Assembly: GCF_025499465.1 (NCBI RefSeq)
Contig: NZ_JAIMCA010000001.1
Span: forward strand, 496,001-560,000
Reading direction: 5' to 3'
Source: Allobosea sp. BH3
GTDB lineage: Bacteria; Pseudomonadota; Alphaproteobacteria; Rhizobiales; Beijerinckiaceae
Length of the DNA: 64,000 bases
Positions 16,585-23,619 of the stretch are shown here, in pieces (within the stretch, counting starts at the first letter, position 1; every line of letters begins with the position of its first letter). The translations under genes and the position numbers were made by a program. The notes below the pieces were generated by a model. It was not told the DNA's origin, searched no databases, and saw only the letters and a program-made list of their open reading frames with translations.

Positions 16585-17346
16585 ATGCTCGTCCTGCGCT
16601 CCCTCGCCTTCAACATCCTGTTCTATGGCGTTCTCATCCTCTGGCTGATCTTCGGCGTCCTGCCCTCGCTGGTGCTGCCGAGGCGCGTGTTGCTGGCGGT
16701 CGCATTGGCCTGGGCCAGCACCTCGCTCTGGCTGCTGCGCGTTGTCGCCGGCACGCGCTGCGAGATCAGCGGCCTCGAGAACATTCCCGAGGGCGGGCTG
16801 ATGGTCGCGGCCAAGCACCAGTCCTTCCTCGAGACCTTCGCGCTCGTCACCATCTTCCGGAACCCGGTCTTCATCCTGAAGCGCGAGCTGACCTGGATTC
16901 CGCTCTTCGGCTGGGCGTTGAGCAAGATGCGCATGATCCCGGTCAACCGCGGCGCACGGGCAAGAGCGCTCTCCCACGTCACCCGCCGCGCGAAGGTCGA
17001 GCTCGGCCAGAATGGCCGTCAGCTCCTGATCTTCCCGGAAGGCACCCGGCGCCCGCCGGGCGCTCCACCGGCCTACAAGTTCGGCGTCGCCCATATCTAT
17101 GCTGAGCTCGGCGTGCCCTGCGTACCTGTTGCGCTCAATACCGGGCTCTATTGGCCGCGCCGCAAATTCCTGCGCCGGCCGGGCACGGTCCATATCGAGA
17201 TCCTGCCGCCGATCCCGCCCGGGCTGGACAAGGTGTCCTTCCAGCACAGGCTGCAGGAGACGATAGAGACCGCCAGCGACCGCCTTCTCGCCGAAGGCCG
17301 CGCCGAACTTGCCGCGCGCGGCATCGACCCGCTCGCCAACTCCTGA
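16585..17346 (+). CDS. plsC: 1-acyl-sn-glycerol-3-phosphate acyltransferase
   Basis: This membrane-bound acyltransferase makes phosphatidic acid from lysophosphatidic acid. It has two N-terminal hydrophobic stretches (FNILFYGVLILWLIFGVLPSLVL and LLAVALAWASTSLWLLRVV), the catalytic block as KHQSFLETF and the acceptor block IFPEGTRRPPGAPPAYKFGV. The catalytic block reads HX4E, whereas the textbook form is HX4D. This may be a subfamily trait. The ATG at 16585 is used; an upstream TTG at 16516 is possible. Confidence 0.9.
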   Translation: MLVLRSLAFNILFYGVLILWLIFGVLPSLVLPRRVLLAVALAWASTSLWLLRVVAGTRCEISGLENIPEGGLMVAAKHQSFLETFALVTIFRNPVFILKRELTWIPLFGWALSKMRMIPVNRGARARALSHVTRRAKVELGQNGRQLLIFPEGTRRPPGAPPAYKFGVAHIYAELGVPCVPVALNTGLYWPRRKFLRRPGTVHIEILPPIPPGLDKVSFQHRLQETIETASDRLLAEGRAELAARGIDPLANS

Positions 17347-17417
17347 CAGGCCCTGACAGCAGTCAGCATCTCAAGCCCCGACACCGTCTCGGCCGACGCT
17401 TGACTTATCCCCATGTC

Positions 17418-17432
17418 GTTCCCATTTTGTTC
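17418..17432. promoter_or_regulatory. LexA (SOS) box, alphaproteobacterial type
   Basis: GTTCCCATTTTGTTC matches the alphaproteobacterial LexA operator GTTC-N7-GTTC exactly. It lies 20 bases before the ATG of an unknown gene and overlaps the expected -10 position of a promoter whose -35 is TTGACT at 17400-17405. That layout would give classical repression by occlusion. Confidence 0.7.
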
Positions 17433-17452
17433 CTATCTCAGGAGGAACGGAC

Positions 17453-17845
17453 ATGGCCGCTCTCGCCTACAATCACATTGCCGATCTCTTCGACGAGCCG
17501 CCGGTCGCGCGCGAACTGCCGATGCGCAGCACCGCCAGCCTCAGCGAGCGCCGCTTCACCGCCTGGCGCGGTCGCTCCGGGCGGCGCTACGTCGCCTCGG
17601 TCTTCGCGGCGGACGACACCCATGCGCTCGGCTTCACCGATGCCGTACTGCTCGCGGTCTCGCCCGAGCGGCGCATCATCGCGGCCCGGGACTCCGGCCC
17701 CTTCGGCGTCGAGGCGGCGCTCTCCCGCTGGCAGCGCGCCATCGCGGCGGCCGGCGCCTGCGAGATCCATGTGCATCTGCTGGCCGAGGACGGGATGAGC
17801 CGCCGCGCCGCCCTGCTCGACCTGATGCCGCAGATGGACTCGTGA
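17453..17845 (+). CDS. Uncharacterised protein, probably SOS-induced
   Basis: A 130-residue soluble protein with no signal peptide or membrane span. It has a mixed N-terminus (YNHIADLFDEPPVARELP), a basic patch (ERRFTAWRGRSGRRYVASVF), a beta-rich middle (GFTDAVLLAVSPERRIIAARDSGPFG) and a last part reading EIHVHLLAEDGMSRRAALLDLMP. I do not recognise the family. The ribosome-binding site is strong (AGGAGG, 8 bases before the ATG), and a perfect LexA box with a TTGACT -35 sits just upstream, so a DNA-damage role is inferred. It is convergent with chaC, 6 bases away. Confidence 0.8.
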   Translation: MAALAYNHIADLFDEPPVARELPMRSTASLSERRFTAWRGRSGRRYVASVFAADDTHALGFTDAVLLAVSPERRIIAARDSGPFGVEAALSRWQRAIAAAGACEIHVHLLAEDGMSRRAALLDLMPQMDS

Positions 17846-17851
17846 ACCGGA

Positions 17852-18421
17852 CTAGCCGCTCAGTGGCGGATGCGGCGCGCCGAGCCCCGGCGCGAGTTCC
17901 TGCGCCAGACAGGCCAGGACGGGATCGTAGATGCCCATCTTGCGCAGGTGCTCATGTGTCTGCAGCACGTAATCCGGGTTCTCGCCAGAGCTGCCGCGCC
18001 CGCTTCGGACCAGTCTGAGCAGGTCCGTCGGCGGCAGCTTGCCGGCGTATTGCAGATGCCGGCGGTCGGCGACATAGACCAGCCCGCGCACCTGCCGCCC
18101 ATCCTCCAGCTTCAGCGGAACCTGGCGCTCGATATAGACCGAGGTCGCCTGCTCGCGCGCCCTCAGATAGGCGACGGTCTCGATCGCCTCGGCGGCCGCG
18201 ACACGGAAGGCGAGCCCCCGGCAGACTCCGCCCCGGTCGAGTCCGAGCACGAGGCCGGGCCGCTCCGGCGTGCCGCGATGGACATGCGAGAAGATGCACA
18301 GCGAGCGGTGGTAGCCGTGCAGGCGCCCCTGCACGCTCTCCTCGAACGGAAAGCCCGGCCGCCAGATCAGCGAGCCATAGCCGAAGACCCATAGATCCGT
18401 CGCGCCGAATTCCTTGGTCAT
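17852..18421 (-). CDS. ChaC-like gamma-glutamylcyclotransferase
   Basis: ChaC-family enzymes split glutathione into 5-oxoproline and Cys-Gly. The 189-residue product has the signature FGYGSLIWRPGF at the N-terminus. It also has a likely catalytic Glu in VYIERQVPLKL, the GLVYVAD strand and the C-terminal HLRKMGIYDPVLACL helix. The ATG at 18421 follows GGGAAGG and starts just before the signature; the longer frame to 18556 runs into a palindromic repeat and is rejected. Its proximity to an SOS-controlled gene looks accidental, as the two are convergent. Confidence 0.88.
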   Translation of the reverse strand: MTKEFGATDLWVFGYGSLIWRPGFPFEESVQGRLHGYHRSLCIFSHVHRGTPERPGLVLGLDRGGVCRGLAFRVAAAEAIETVAYLRAREQATSVYIERQVPLKLEDGRQVRGLVYVADRRHLQYAGKLPPTDLLRLVRSGRGSSGENPDYVLQTHEHLRKMGIYDPVLACLAQELAPGLGAPHPPLSG

Positions 18422-18471
18422 CGCCTTCCCATGATCTGGCCATACTGGCGCCCGCCGGATTGGCGAGCTAT

Positions 18472-18519
18472 AGCATCGGACCGAAAACTGGAATCGGATT
18501 TTCGGACAAATCCGATGCT
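18472..18519. repeat. Nested palindrome, CCGAAAA family
   Basis: Outer arms AGCATCGGA / TCCGATGCT enclose an inner CCGAAAA...TTTTCGG pair around CTGGAATCGGA. It is a third relative of the elements at 11731 and 12256, here in the divergent gap before the DUF2125 gene. Confidence 0.55.
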
Positions 18520-18570
18520 GAAACAAACGGTTAGACCGCTGCCCGCCTCCGTGCAAGGAATGCCTGCCGC

Positions 18571-19611
18571 ATGACCGCTCCTCTCCCGACGCGCCGCCAC
18601 AGCCGCTTCTGGCTCTACGGCCCCTTCCTGATGCTCGTCGTGCTGGCCGCGGGCTGGTCCGCCTTCTGGTTTTACGCCCGCGGACGCGCCGCGGAAGCGA
18701 TTGACGCCGCGCTGGCGCGCGAGGTCACGCGCGGCCGGACCTGGACCTGCGCGGACCGCACCATCACCGGCTTTCCCTTCCGCATCGAGCTGCGCTGCAG
18801 CGCGCTAGGGCTGACCTCGACGCGTTGGGGCGATGCCGTGCGCGTCGAGACCGGCCCCGCGCTCGCCGTCGGCCAGATCTATTCGCCAGGCCTCGTCATC
18901 TTCGAAGTGTCGAGCCCAGCCCGCGCAACGCTGCCGGAAGGCCGCAATCTCGAGATCACCTGGAAGAGCCTGGAGGCCAGCCTCGGATGGCGTCATCCTG
19001 AGCGCTTCGCGCTCGTCGCCAGCGAGGCAAACGGAACGCTGACGACGCCCGGAGCCAATCCCGAGACCTGGCGCGCCGCCACGCTGGAAGCGCATCTGCG
19101 CCATAATCCGACGCGGCCCCCGGCCGACCAGGCCGTTGACATCGCGCTGACGGCCAAGGGCACGGTGCTGCCGGTGATCGACGCTCTGCTCGGAACCACC
19201 GATACCGGCGATATCGACCTCCAGGCGACGGTGACACAGGCCGAGAATTTCCGCCGGGGCTTCAATCCGGACACGCTCGAAGGCTGGCGCAATGCCAATG
19301 GCACGCTCGAGCTGACCCGCATCGTCTCGACCAAGGGCAAGGCGCGCGTCGAGGGCAGCGGCGAGCTGGTGCTCGATCCGATGCATCGCGTCGCCGGCGA
19401 TCTCAGGCTCGCGGCGGCCGGCATCGAGCAGATCGGCGGGCTGCGCATCGGCAACCTGCTCGGCGGCCTGGGCGGGCTCCTCGGCGGAGGACGCGGCAAC
19501 GCTGCCGCAGCCCCCGGCCTGACAACCCTGCCGACGGTCGTGCTGCGCGACGGCCGCGTCTTCATCGGCCCGTTCCGCCTGCCGGTCCAGCCGCTGCAGC
19601 CGCTTTACTGA
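18571..19611 (+). CDS. DUF2125 domain protein
   Basis: The 346-residue protein has an N-terminal signal anchor (RFWLYGPFLMLVVLAAGWSAFWFYARG). It continues with the DUF2125 hallmark of a Cys pair around a buried turn (TWTCADRTITGFPFRIELRCSALGL) and many beta strands. A Gly/Leu-rich stretch (GNLLGGLGGLLGGGRGN) precedes the C-terminal VVLRDGRVFIGPFRLPVQPL. The family is widespread in Hyphomicrobiales and probably periplasmic, facing the inner membrane. No biochemical function is established that I know of. Confidence 0.85.
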   Translation: MTAPLPTRRHSRFWLYGPFLMLVVLAAGWSAFWFYARGRAAEAIDAALAREVTRGRTWTCADRTITGFPFRIELRCSALGLTSTRWGDAVRVETGPALAVGQIYSPGLVIFEVSSPARATLPEGRNLEITWKSLEASLGWRHPERFALVASEANGTLTTPGANPETWRAATLEAHLRHNPTRPPADQAVDIALTAKGTVLPVIDALLGTTDTGDIDLQATVTQAENFRRGFNPDTLEGWRNANGTLELTRIVSTKGKARVEGSGELVLDPMHRVAGDLRLAAAGIEQIGGLRIGNLLGGLGGLLGGGRGNAAAAPGLTTLPTVVLRDGRVFIGPFRLPVQPLQPLY

Positions 19612-19668
19612 GCAGCGCTCAGGAGCCGTCATGCTCGGGCTCGACCCGAGAATGACGCGGAAATGAAA

Positions 19669-19692
19669 AAAGGGGCGCCGAAGCGCCCCTTT
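19669..19692 (-). terminator. rpoH terminator
   Basis: A perfect 10-bp stem (AAAGGGGCGC / GCGCCCCTTT) closes a CGAA loop. Read on the minus strand it is followed by a run of six T residues in all, giving a canonical intrinsic terminator 25 bases after the rpoH stop. It may also serve the convergent DUF2125 gene. Confidence 0.8.
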
Positions 19693-19716
19693 GAATACTC
19701 CGAACCCGTGACTGGC

Positions 19717-20613
19717 TTACGCCGCGGGCAGCGCCGCACGCGGCGCCTCGATGCGGGTGATCGCCTTCTTCACGGCGTCCTGTACCTTCTCGAAGGCGCG
19801 GACCTCGATCTGGCGGACGCGCTCGCGCGACACGCCGAACTCTTCGGAAAGCTGTTCGAGCGTGATCGGGTCATCAGCGAGGCGACGCGCTTCAAAGATG
19901 CGCCGCTCGCGCGGGTTCAGCACGCTCAGCGCCTCGCGCAGCGCGGTGTGTCGGTTGTCGGCTTCCTCCGAATCGGCGAGGCGGCGCTCCTGGCTTTCGC
20001 TGTCGTCGACGAGCCAGTCCTGCCATTCGCCGTCGCCATCCTCGCGCAGCGGCGTGTTGAGCGAGGCGTCGCCACCGAGGCGGCGGTTCATGTCGACCAC
20101 GTCCTGCTCGTTGACGCCGAGCTTGGTCGCGATCTGCTTGACCTGGTCGGGGCGCAGATCGCCCTCGCCCAGCGCCGAGATCTTGCTCTTGGCCTTGCGC
20201 AGGTTGAAGAACAGCTTCTTCTGGTTGGCCGTGGTTCCCATCTTGACCAGCGACCAGGAGCGCAGGATGTATTCCTGGATCGAGGCCTTGATCCACCACA
20301 TCGCATAGGTAGCCAGCCTGAAGCCCTTCTCGGGCTCGAACCGCTTGACCGCCTGCATCAGGCCGACATTGCCTTCCGACACGACTTCGCCGATCGGCAA
20401 GCCGTAGCCGCGATAACCCATGGCGATCTTGGCGACGAGCCGCAGATGCGAGGTGACGAGCTTGTGCGCCGCGTCGCGGTCGCCATGCTCGCGCCAGCGC
20501 TTGGCCAGCATGTATTCCTCGCTCGGTTCCAGCATCGGGAACTTGCGGATTTCGTCGAGATAACGTGAAAGCCCGCCTTCGGCGGACAGGACGGGCAGCG
20601 AAGCACTCGCCAT
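19717..20613 (-). CDS. rpoH: RNA polymerase sigma-32 (heat-shock) factor RpoH
   Basis: The 298-residue sigma factor has region 1.2/2 (LSRYLDEIRKFPMLEPSEEYMLAKRW), region 2 core (SHLRLVAKIAMGYRGYGLPIGEVVSEGNVGLMQAVKRFEPEKGFRLATYAMWWIKASIQEYILRSW), the RpoH box (SLVKMGTTANQKKLFFNLR) and region 4 (LEQLSEEFGVSRERVRQIEVRAFEKVQ). The ATG at 20613 follows AGGAG; longer readings to 20817 are unsupported. Alphaproteobacteria often carry two RpoH proteins, and which one this is cannot be told. It lies 219 bases downstream of rluD on the same strand, a gap large enough for its own promoter. Confidence 0.96.
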   Translation of the reverse strand: MASASLPVLSAEGGLSRYLDEIRKFPMLEPSEEYMLAKRWREHGDRDAAHKLVTSHLRLVAKIAMGYRGYGLPIGEVVSEGNVGLMQAVKRFEPEKGFRLATYAMWWIKASIQEYILRSWSLVKMGTTANQKKLFFNLRKAKSKISALGEGDLRPDQVKQIATKLGVNEQDVVDMNRRLGGDASLNTPLREDGDGEWQDWLVDDSESQERRLADSEEADNRHTALREALSVLNPRERRIFEARRLADDPITLEQLSEEFGVSRERVRQIEVRAFEKVQDAVKKAITRIEAPRAALPAA

Positions 20614-20832
20614 GCTCGTTCTCCTCATAGAGGCCCCCGCTTTGCGGCAGGCCCTCCGCGCGATCAACCTTCGCGCAGGCTCCGGACCCTGCAAAGCGAT
20701 CCAACGCATGAAACCGGCTCGCGGTTCGGCTGGATGCCTCGCATGCGGCGCCCCCTTGGCCATCCGCATCCGAATAGCCCCAGTATATGCGAACTCAACC
20801 CGGCGGAAAGGTGGCAAAGACGCCGGATTCGC

Positions 20833-21858
20833 TCACAGCCTCGCGAGCGTTGCTTGCAGATCTGCAAAATCCTGCGGCGGCTCGGACTCGAACAGCATCT
20901 CCTCGCCGGTGCGCGGATGCTCGAAACCGAGCACCGCCGCATGCAGCGCCTGCCGGCCTAGGCCAGTGAGCGCCGCCTGCGCGTCCGGCGGCAGTCTTGC
21001 GGCTTTCGTGGCGAAACCGGAGCCGTAGAGTGCATCGCCGAGCAGCGGATGGCCGATATGGCTCATATGCACGCGGATCTGATGCGTGCGGCCGGTCTCC
21101 AGCCGGCACTCGATCAGGCTCGCCAGCGCCTCCGCCTCGCCCACGCCCTTGAACAGGGGCGGATAGCGTTCGAGCAGGGTGATATGGGTGATCGCCTCGC
21201 GACCGCGCCCTTCCTTCACCACCATCATCTTCTCGCGGTTGCGGCTCGACCGTTCGATCGGCGCATCGATCGTGCCCTCGCGCAGGCGCGGCGCACCCCA
21301 GACGATGGCGAGATAGGCGCGCTGCAGCGGGCCGGTGCGGCCATGATCCGCGAACTGCTTGGCGAGTTTCTGATGCGCCCGATCGTTCTTCGCGACGACC
21401 AGCAGCCCGCTCGTATCCTTGTCGAGCCGATGCACGATGCCCGGCCGCCGGACACCGCCAATGCCGGAAAGGCTCTCGCCGCAATGGGCGATCAGCGCAT
21501 TGACCAGCGTGCCGTCCTCATGGCCGCCGGCCGGATGGACGACGAGCCCCGCAGGCTTGTCGATGACGATCAGGTCGTCGTCCTCATGGACCACGGTGAG
21601 CGGGATATCCTGCCCCACAGGGTCGGCGGGCTTGGCAGCCGGCATCACCAGAGCGAGCGTGTCGCCCTCGACCACCTTGCGGCTTCCGTCGCTGACGACA
21701 GCGCCGTTGAGGTGCACGCCGCCTTCCTTGATGACCTGCTGCAGCCGCGCCCGCGAAATCTCGCCCGCCAGCAGCGCCAGCGCCTTGTCGAGGCGCAGGC
21801 CCGCCTGCTCGGGCCCGACAGCGAGCGTTGTTCCATTCTGATCGATATTGGAGTCCAT
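20833..21858 (-). CDS. rluD: RluA/RluD-family 23S rRNA pseudouridine synthase
   Basis: The 341-residue protein has an N-terminal S4 RNA-binding domain (GLRLDKALALLAGEISRARLQQVIKEGGVHLNG) and a catalytic domain with the nucleophile Asp in HRLDKDTSGLLVVAKN. The PGLVVHPAGGH stretch and RTHQIRVHMSHIGHPLLGDALYG are as in RluD, which modifies helix 69 of 23S rRNA. The N-terminal S4 domain favours RluD over RluA. The neighbouring rpoH gene on the same strand is a familiar association in alphaproteobacteria. Confidence 0.92.
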   Translation of the reverse strand: MDSNIDQNGTTLAVGPEQAGLRLDKALALLAGEISRARLQQVIKEGGVHLNGAVVSDGSRKVVEGDTLALVMPAAKPADPVGQDIPLTVVHEDDDLIVIDKPAGLVVHPAGGHEDGTLVNALIAHCGESLSGIGGVRRPGIVHRLDKDTSGLLVVAKNDRAHQKLAKQFADHGRTGPLQRAYLAIVWGAPRLREGTIDAPIERSSRNREKMMVVKEGRGREAITHITLLERYPPLFKGVGEAEALASLIECRLETGRTHQIRVHMSHIGHPLLGDALYGSGFATKAARLPPDAQAALTGLGRQALHAAVLGFEHPRTGEEMLFESEPPQDFADLQATLARL

Positions 21859-21908
21859 CGCGCCGCTATAAGGCGCATGGCCGCCGGCCGCACGCCTTTT
21901 CCGCTGGC

Positions 21909-23606
21909 TCAGCTAAACAGCCGGAAGGTCTTCTTCGGTTCCGGCGGCGGCTCGTCTTCCGGGCCCGGATCGTCGGGCGCATGGGAAACCGGGAAGATCA
22001 CCGGCTTGGGCGATGCCTTCGGCGTCTCTTTGGGTGAAGCCGCGTCGCCCGAAGGTTTCGATTCCACGGGCTTCGCCTCGACAGGTTTGGCCTCGACCGC
22101 CATAGCCTCGACCACCGGGGCGGGCTTGAGCTCCGTCTTCGGATCCTCGTGTGGCGGCGGCTCGGGCACCGCGGCGGCGGCCGGTTCTGCTGTCGGCTGC
22201 GGCGCAGGCGGCGCGACGGCTTCCGGCTCGATCGTCGTCACGGCCTCGGCCCTGGCCTCGATCAGCTTGGGCGCGTCGTCGAGATCGGCCAGTACATCGT
22301 CGAGCATCGGGGCCTGGCTGCTCAGTGTTGCTGGCGGAACCGTCCAGACGAAGGCGTCGAGCCTGCCTGTGATCGGCGAGACGGGCATCCAGTGGTCGGA
22401 GACCAGCCCGTCCGCGACCCAGGCCGCGTCGCGCGGCGCCCGCGTCGCCCGCGCCAGCCATTCGCGCACGCGGCCGGCGGAACCGTGTTCGGCCTCCTCC
22501 AGCTCCGCCATCAGCAGGCAGGCACGCACTGAGGCTCCGCCCGCCAGCAGGGGCTTCAGCCCGTCGCGCGCCTTCTGGAATTCGCGGGCCTGGATCGCCG
22601 CCCCGGCCAGCGCCAGCACGCTCTCCGGATCGGAGGGCCGCAGCTTCGTCAGGGTCTGCGCGCGAGCCAGACGGTCGAGCGCGGAGTCGCCGGTGCGCGC
22701 ATCGAGATAGGCGGCCGCGATATCGGGATGAGGCGCTTCCTTCCAGGCCGCTTCGAGCAGCTTGGACGCCTTGCGGACGTCGCCGCGTTCCGAGAGCATC
22801 CGCCCGGCCAGCGCCACGGCAGGCGTCAGCGAGGGCGAGAGCTTCACGGCTTCCAGCGCCGCCGCCAGCGCCTTCTCCGGCTCGCTGTCGCGCGCCTGCA
22901 ACGCCTCGGCGGCGAGCAGCACCGCGCGCTGGCGCCGCGCCTCGGGCTTATCGGCTAGCCTGAGCGCCGCGCGCCGTTCGACGGCGGTGCGGGCGGCATG
23001 CCAGTCCCCGGCATTGACGTGGAAATCGAGCAGCGCGTCATTCGCCCAGGCGAGCGAGGGTGAGCGGCGCACGGCGTCGTCCGCAAAGGCGCGCGCGCCT
23101 TGCATGTCGCCGCGGCGCTTCGCCTCGACGAAGAGGCCGCGCAGGCCGAGCACCCGCGTCTCGGATTTGTCGAGCATCGCCTTGAAGGCGGCCTCGGCCT
23201 GGCCCCGGTCGCCTGAGAGCTGCGCGGTCTGCGCCTCCAGCAGCAGCGTCAGCGGCTCGCCCGGCGCGAAGCGGCGCGCCTCCCCGGTGTAGCGCCCCGC
23301 CGCGACAGGATCGCCTGCGCCGATCGCGACCATGCCGCGCGAGACGGCCTCGAAGCCCCGCGCCCGGCGCCGCGCCCGCGAGGACAGGCTGAAGGCGGAA
23401 GGCAGGCCGAAGACGAAGCGCACGATCGCCCAGACCAGCAGGAACAGGAAGGCGAGCACGACGACGCCGATCGCGGCGATCGCGACGCTGGTGTCGATGC
23501 GGTAGCCCTGCCAGAGCACCGAGACTTCGCCGGGCCGGTCGGCGAGCCAGACGGCGCCGAAGGCAAGGCAGGCAAAGACGGCGAGATAGACGAGAACGCG
23601 AACCAT
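21909..23606 (-). CDS. HemY-domain membrane protein with TPR-like helices
   Basis: A 565-residue protein with two N-terminal membrane spans (VLVYLAVFACLAFGAVWLAD and VAIAAIGVVVLAFLFLLVWAIVRFVFG), as in the HemY_N domain. A long helical-repeat region (residues about 95-400, pairs such as GDPVAAGRYTGEARRFAP) follows. The disordered Pro/Ala/Glu-rich tail has tandem VEAKPVEAKPVESKP repeats and ends TFRLFS. In alphaproteobacteria this protein follows hemD and the Mic60-like gene, as here (13 bases after it). Despite the name its enzymatic role in haem synthesis is not established. Confidence 0.85.
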   Translation of the reverse strand: MVRVLVYLAVFACLAFGAVWLADRPGEVSVLWQGYRIDTSVAIAAIGVVVLAFLFLLVWAIVRFVFGLPSAFSLSSRARRRARGFEAVSRGMVAIGAGDPVAAGRYTGEARRFAPGEPLTLLLEAQTAQLSGDRGQAEAAFKAMLDKSETRVLGLRGLFVEAKRRGDMQGARAFADDAVRRSPSLAWANDALLDFHVNAGDWHAARTAVERRAALRLADKPEARRQRAVLLAAEALQARDSEPEKALAAALEAVKLSPSLTPAVALAGRMLSERGDVRKASKLLEAAWKEAPHPDIAAAYLDARTGDSALDRLARAQTLTKLRPSDPESVLALAGAAIQAREFQKARDGLKPLLAGGASVRACLLMAELEEAEHGSAGRVREWLARATRAPRDAAWVADGLVSDHWMPVSPITGRLDAFVWTVPPATLSSQAPMLDDVLADLDDAPKLIEARAEAVTTIEPEAVAPPAPQPTAEPAAAAVPEPPPHEDPKTELKPAPVVEAMAVEAKPVEAKPVESKPSGDAASPKETPKASPKPVIFPVSHAPDDPGPEDEPPPEPKKTFRLFS

Positions 23607-23619
23607 GAACCCCTCTCCG

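Noticed and set aside
20614-20817. Longer RpoH start at 20817
   Set aside because: The extra residues are not sigma-factor-like and the AGGAG site lies before the ATG at 20613.
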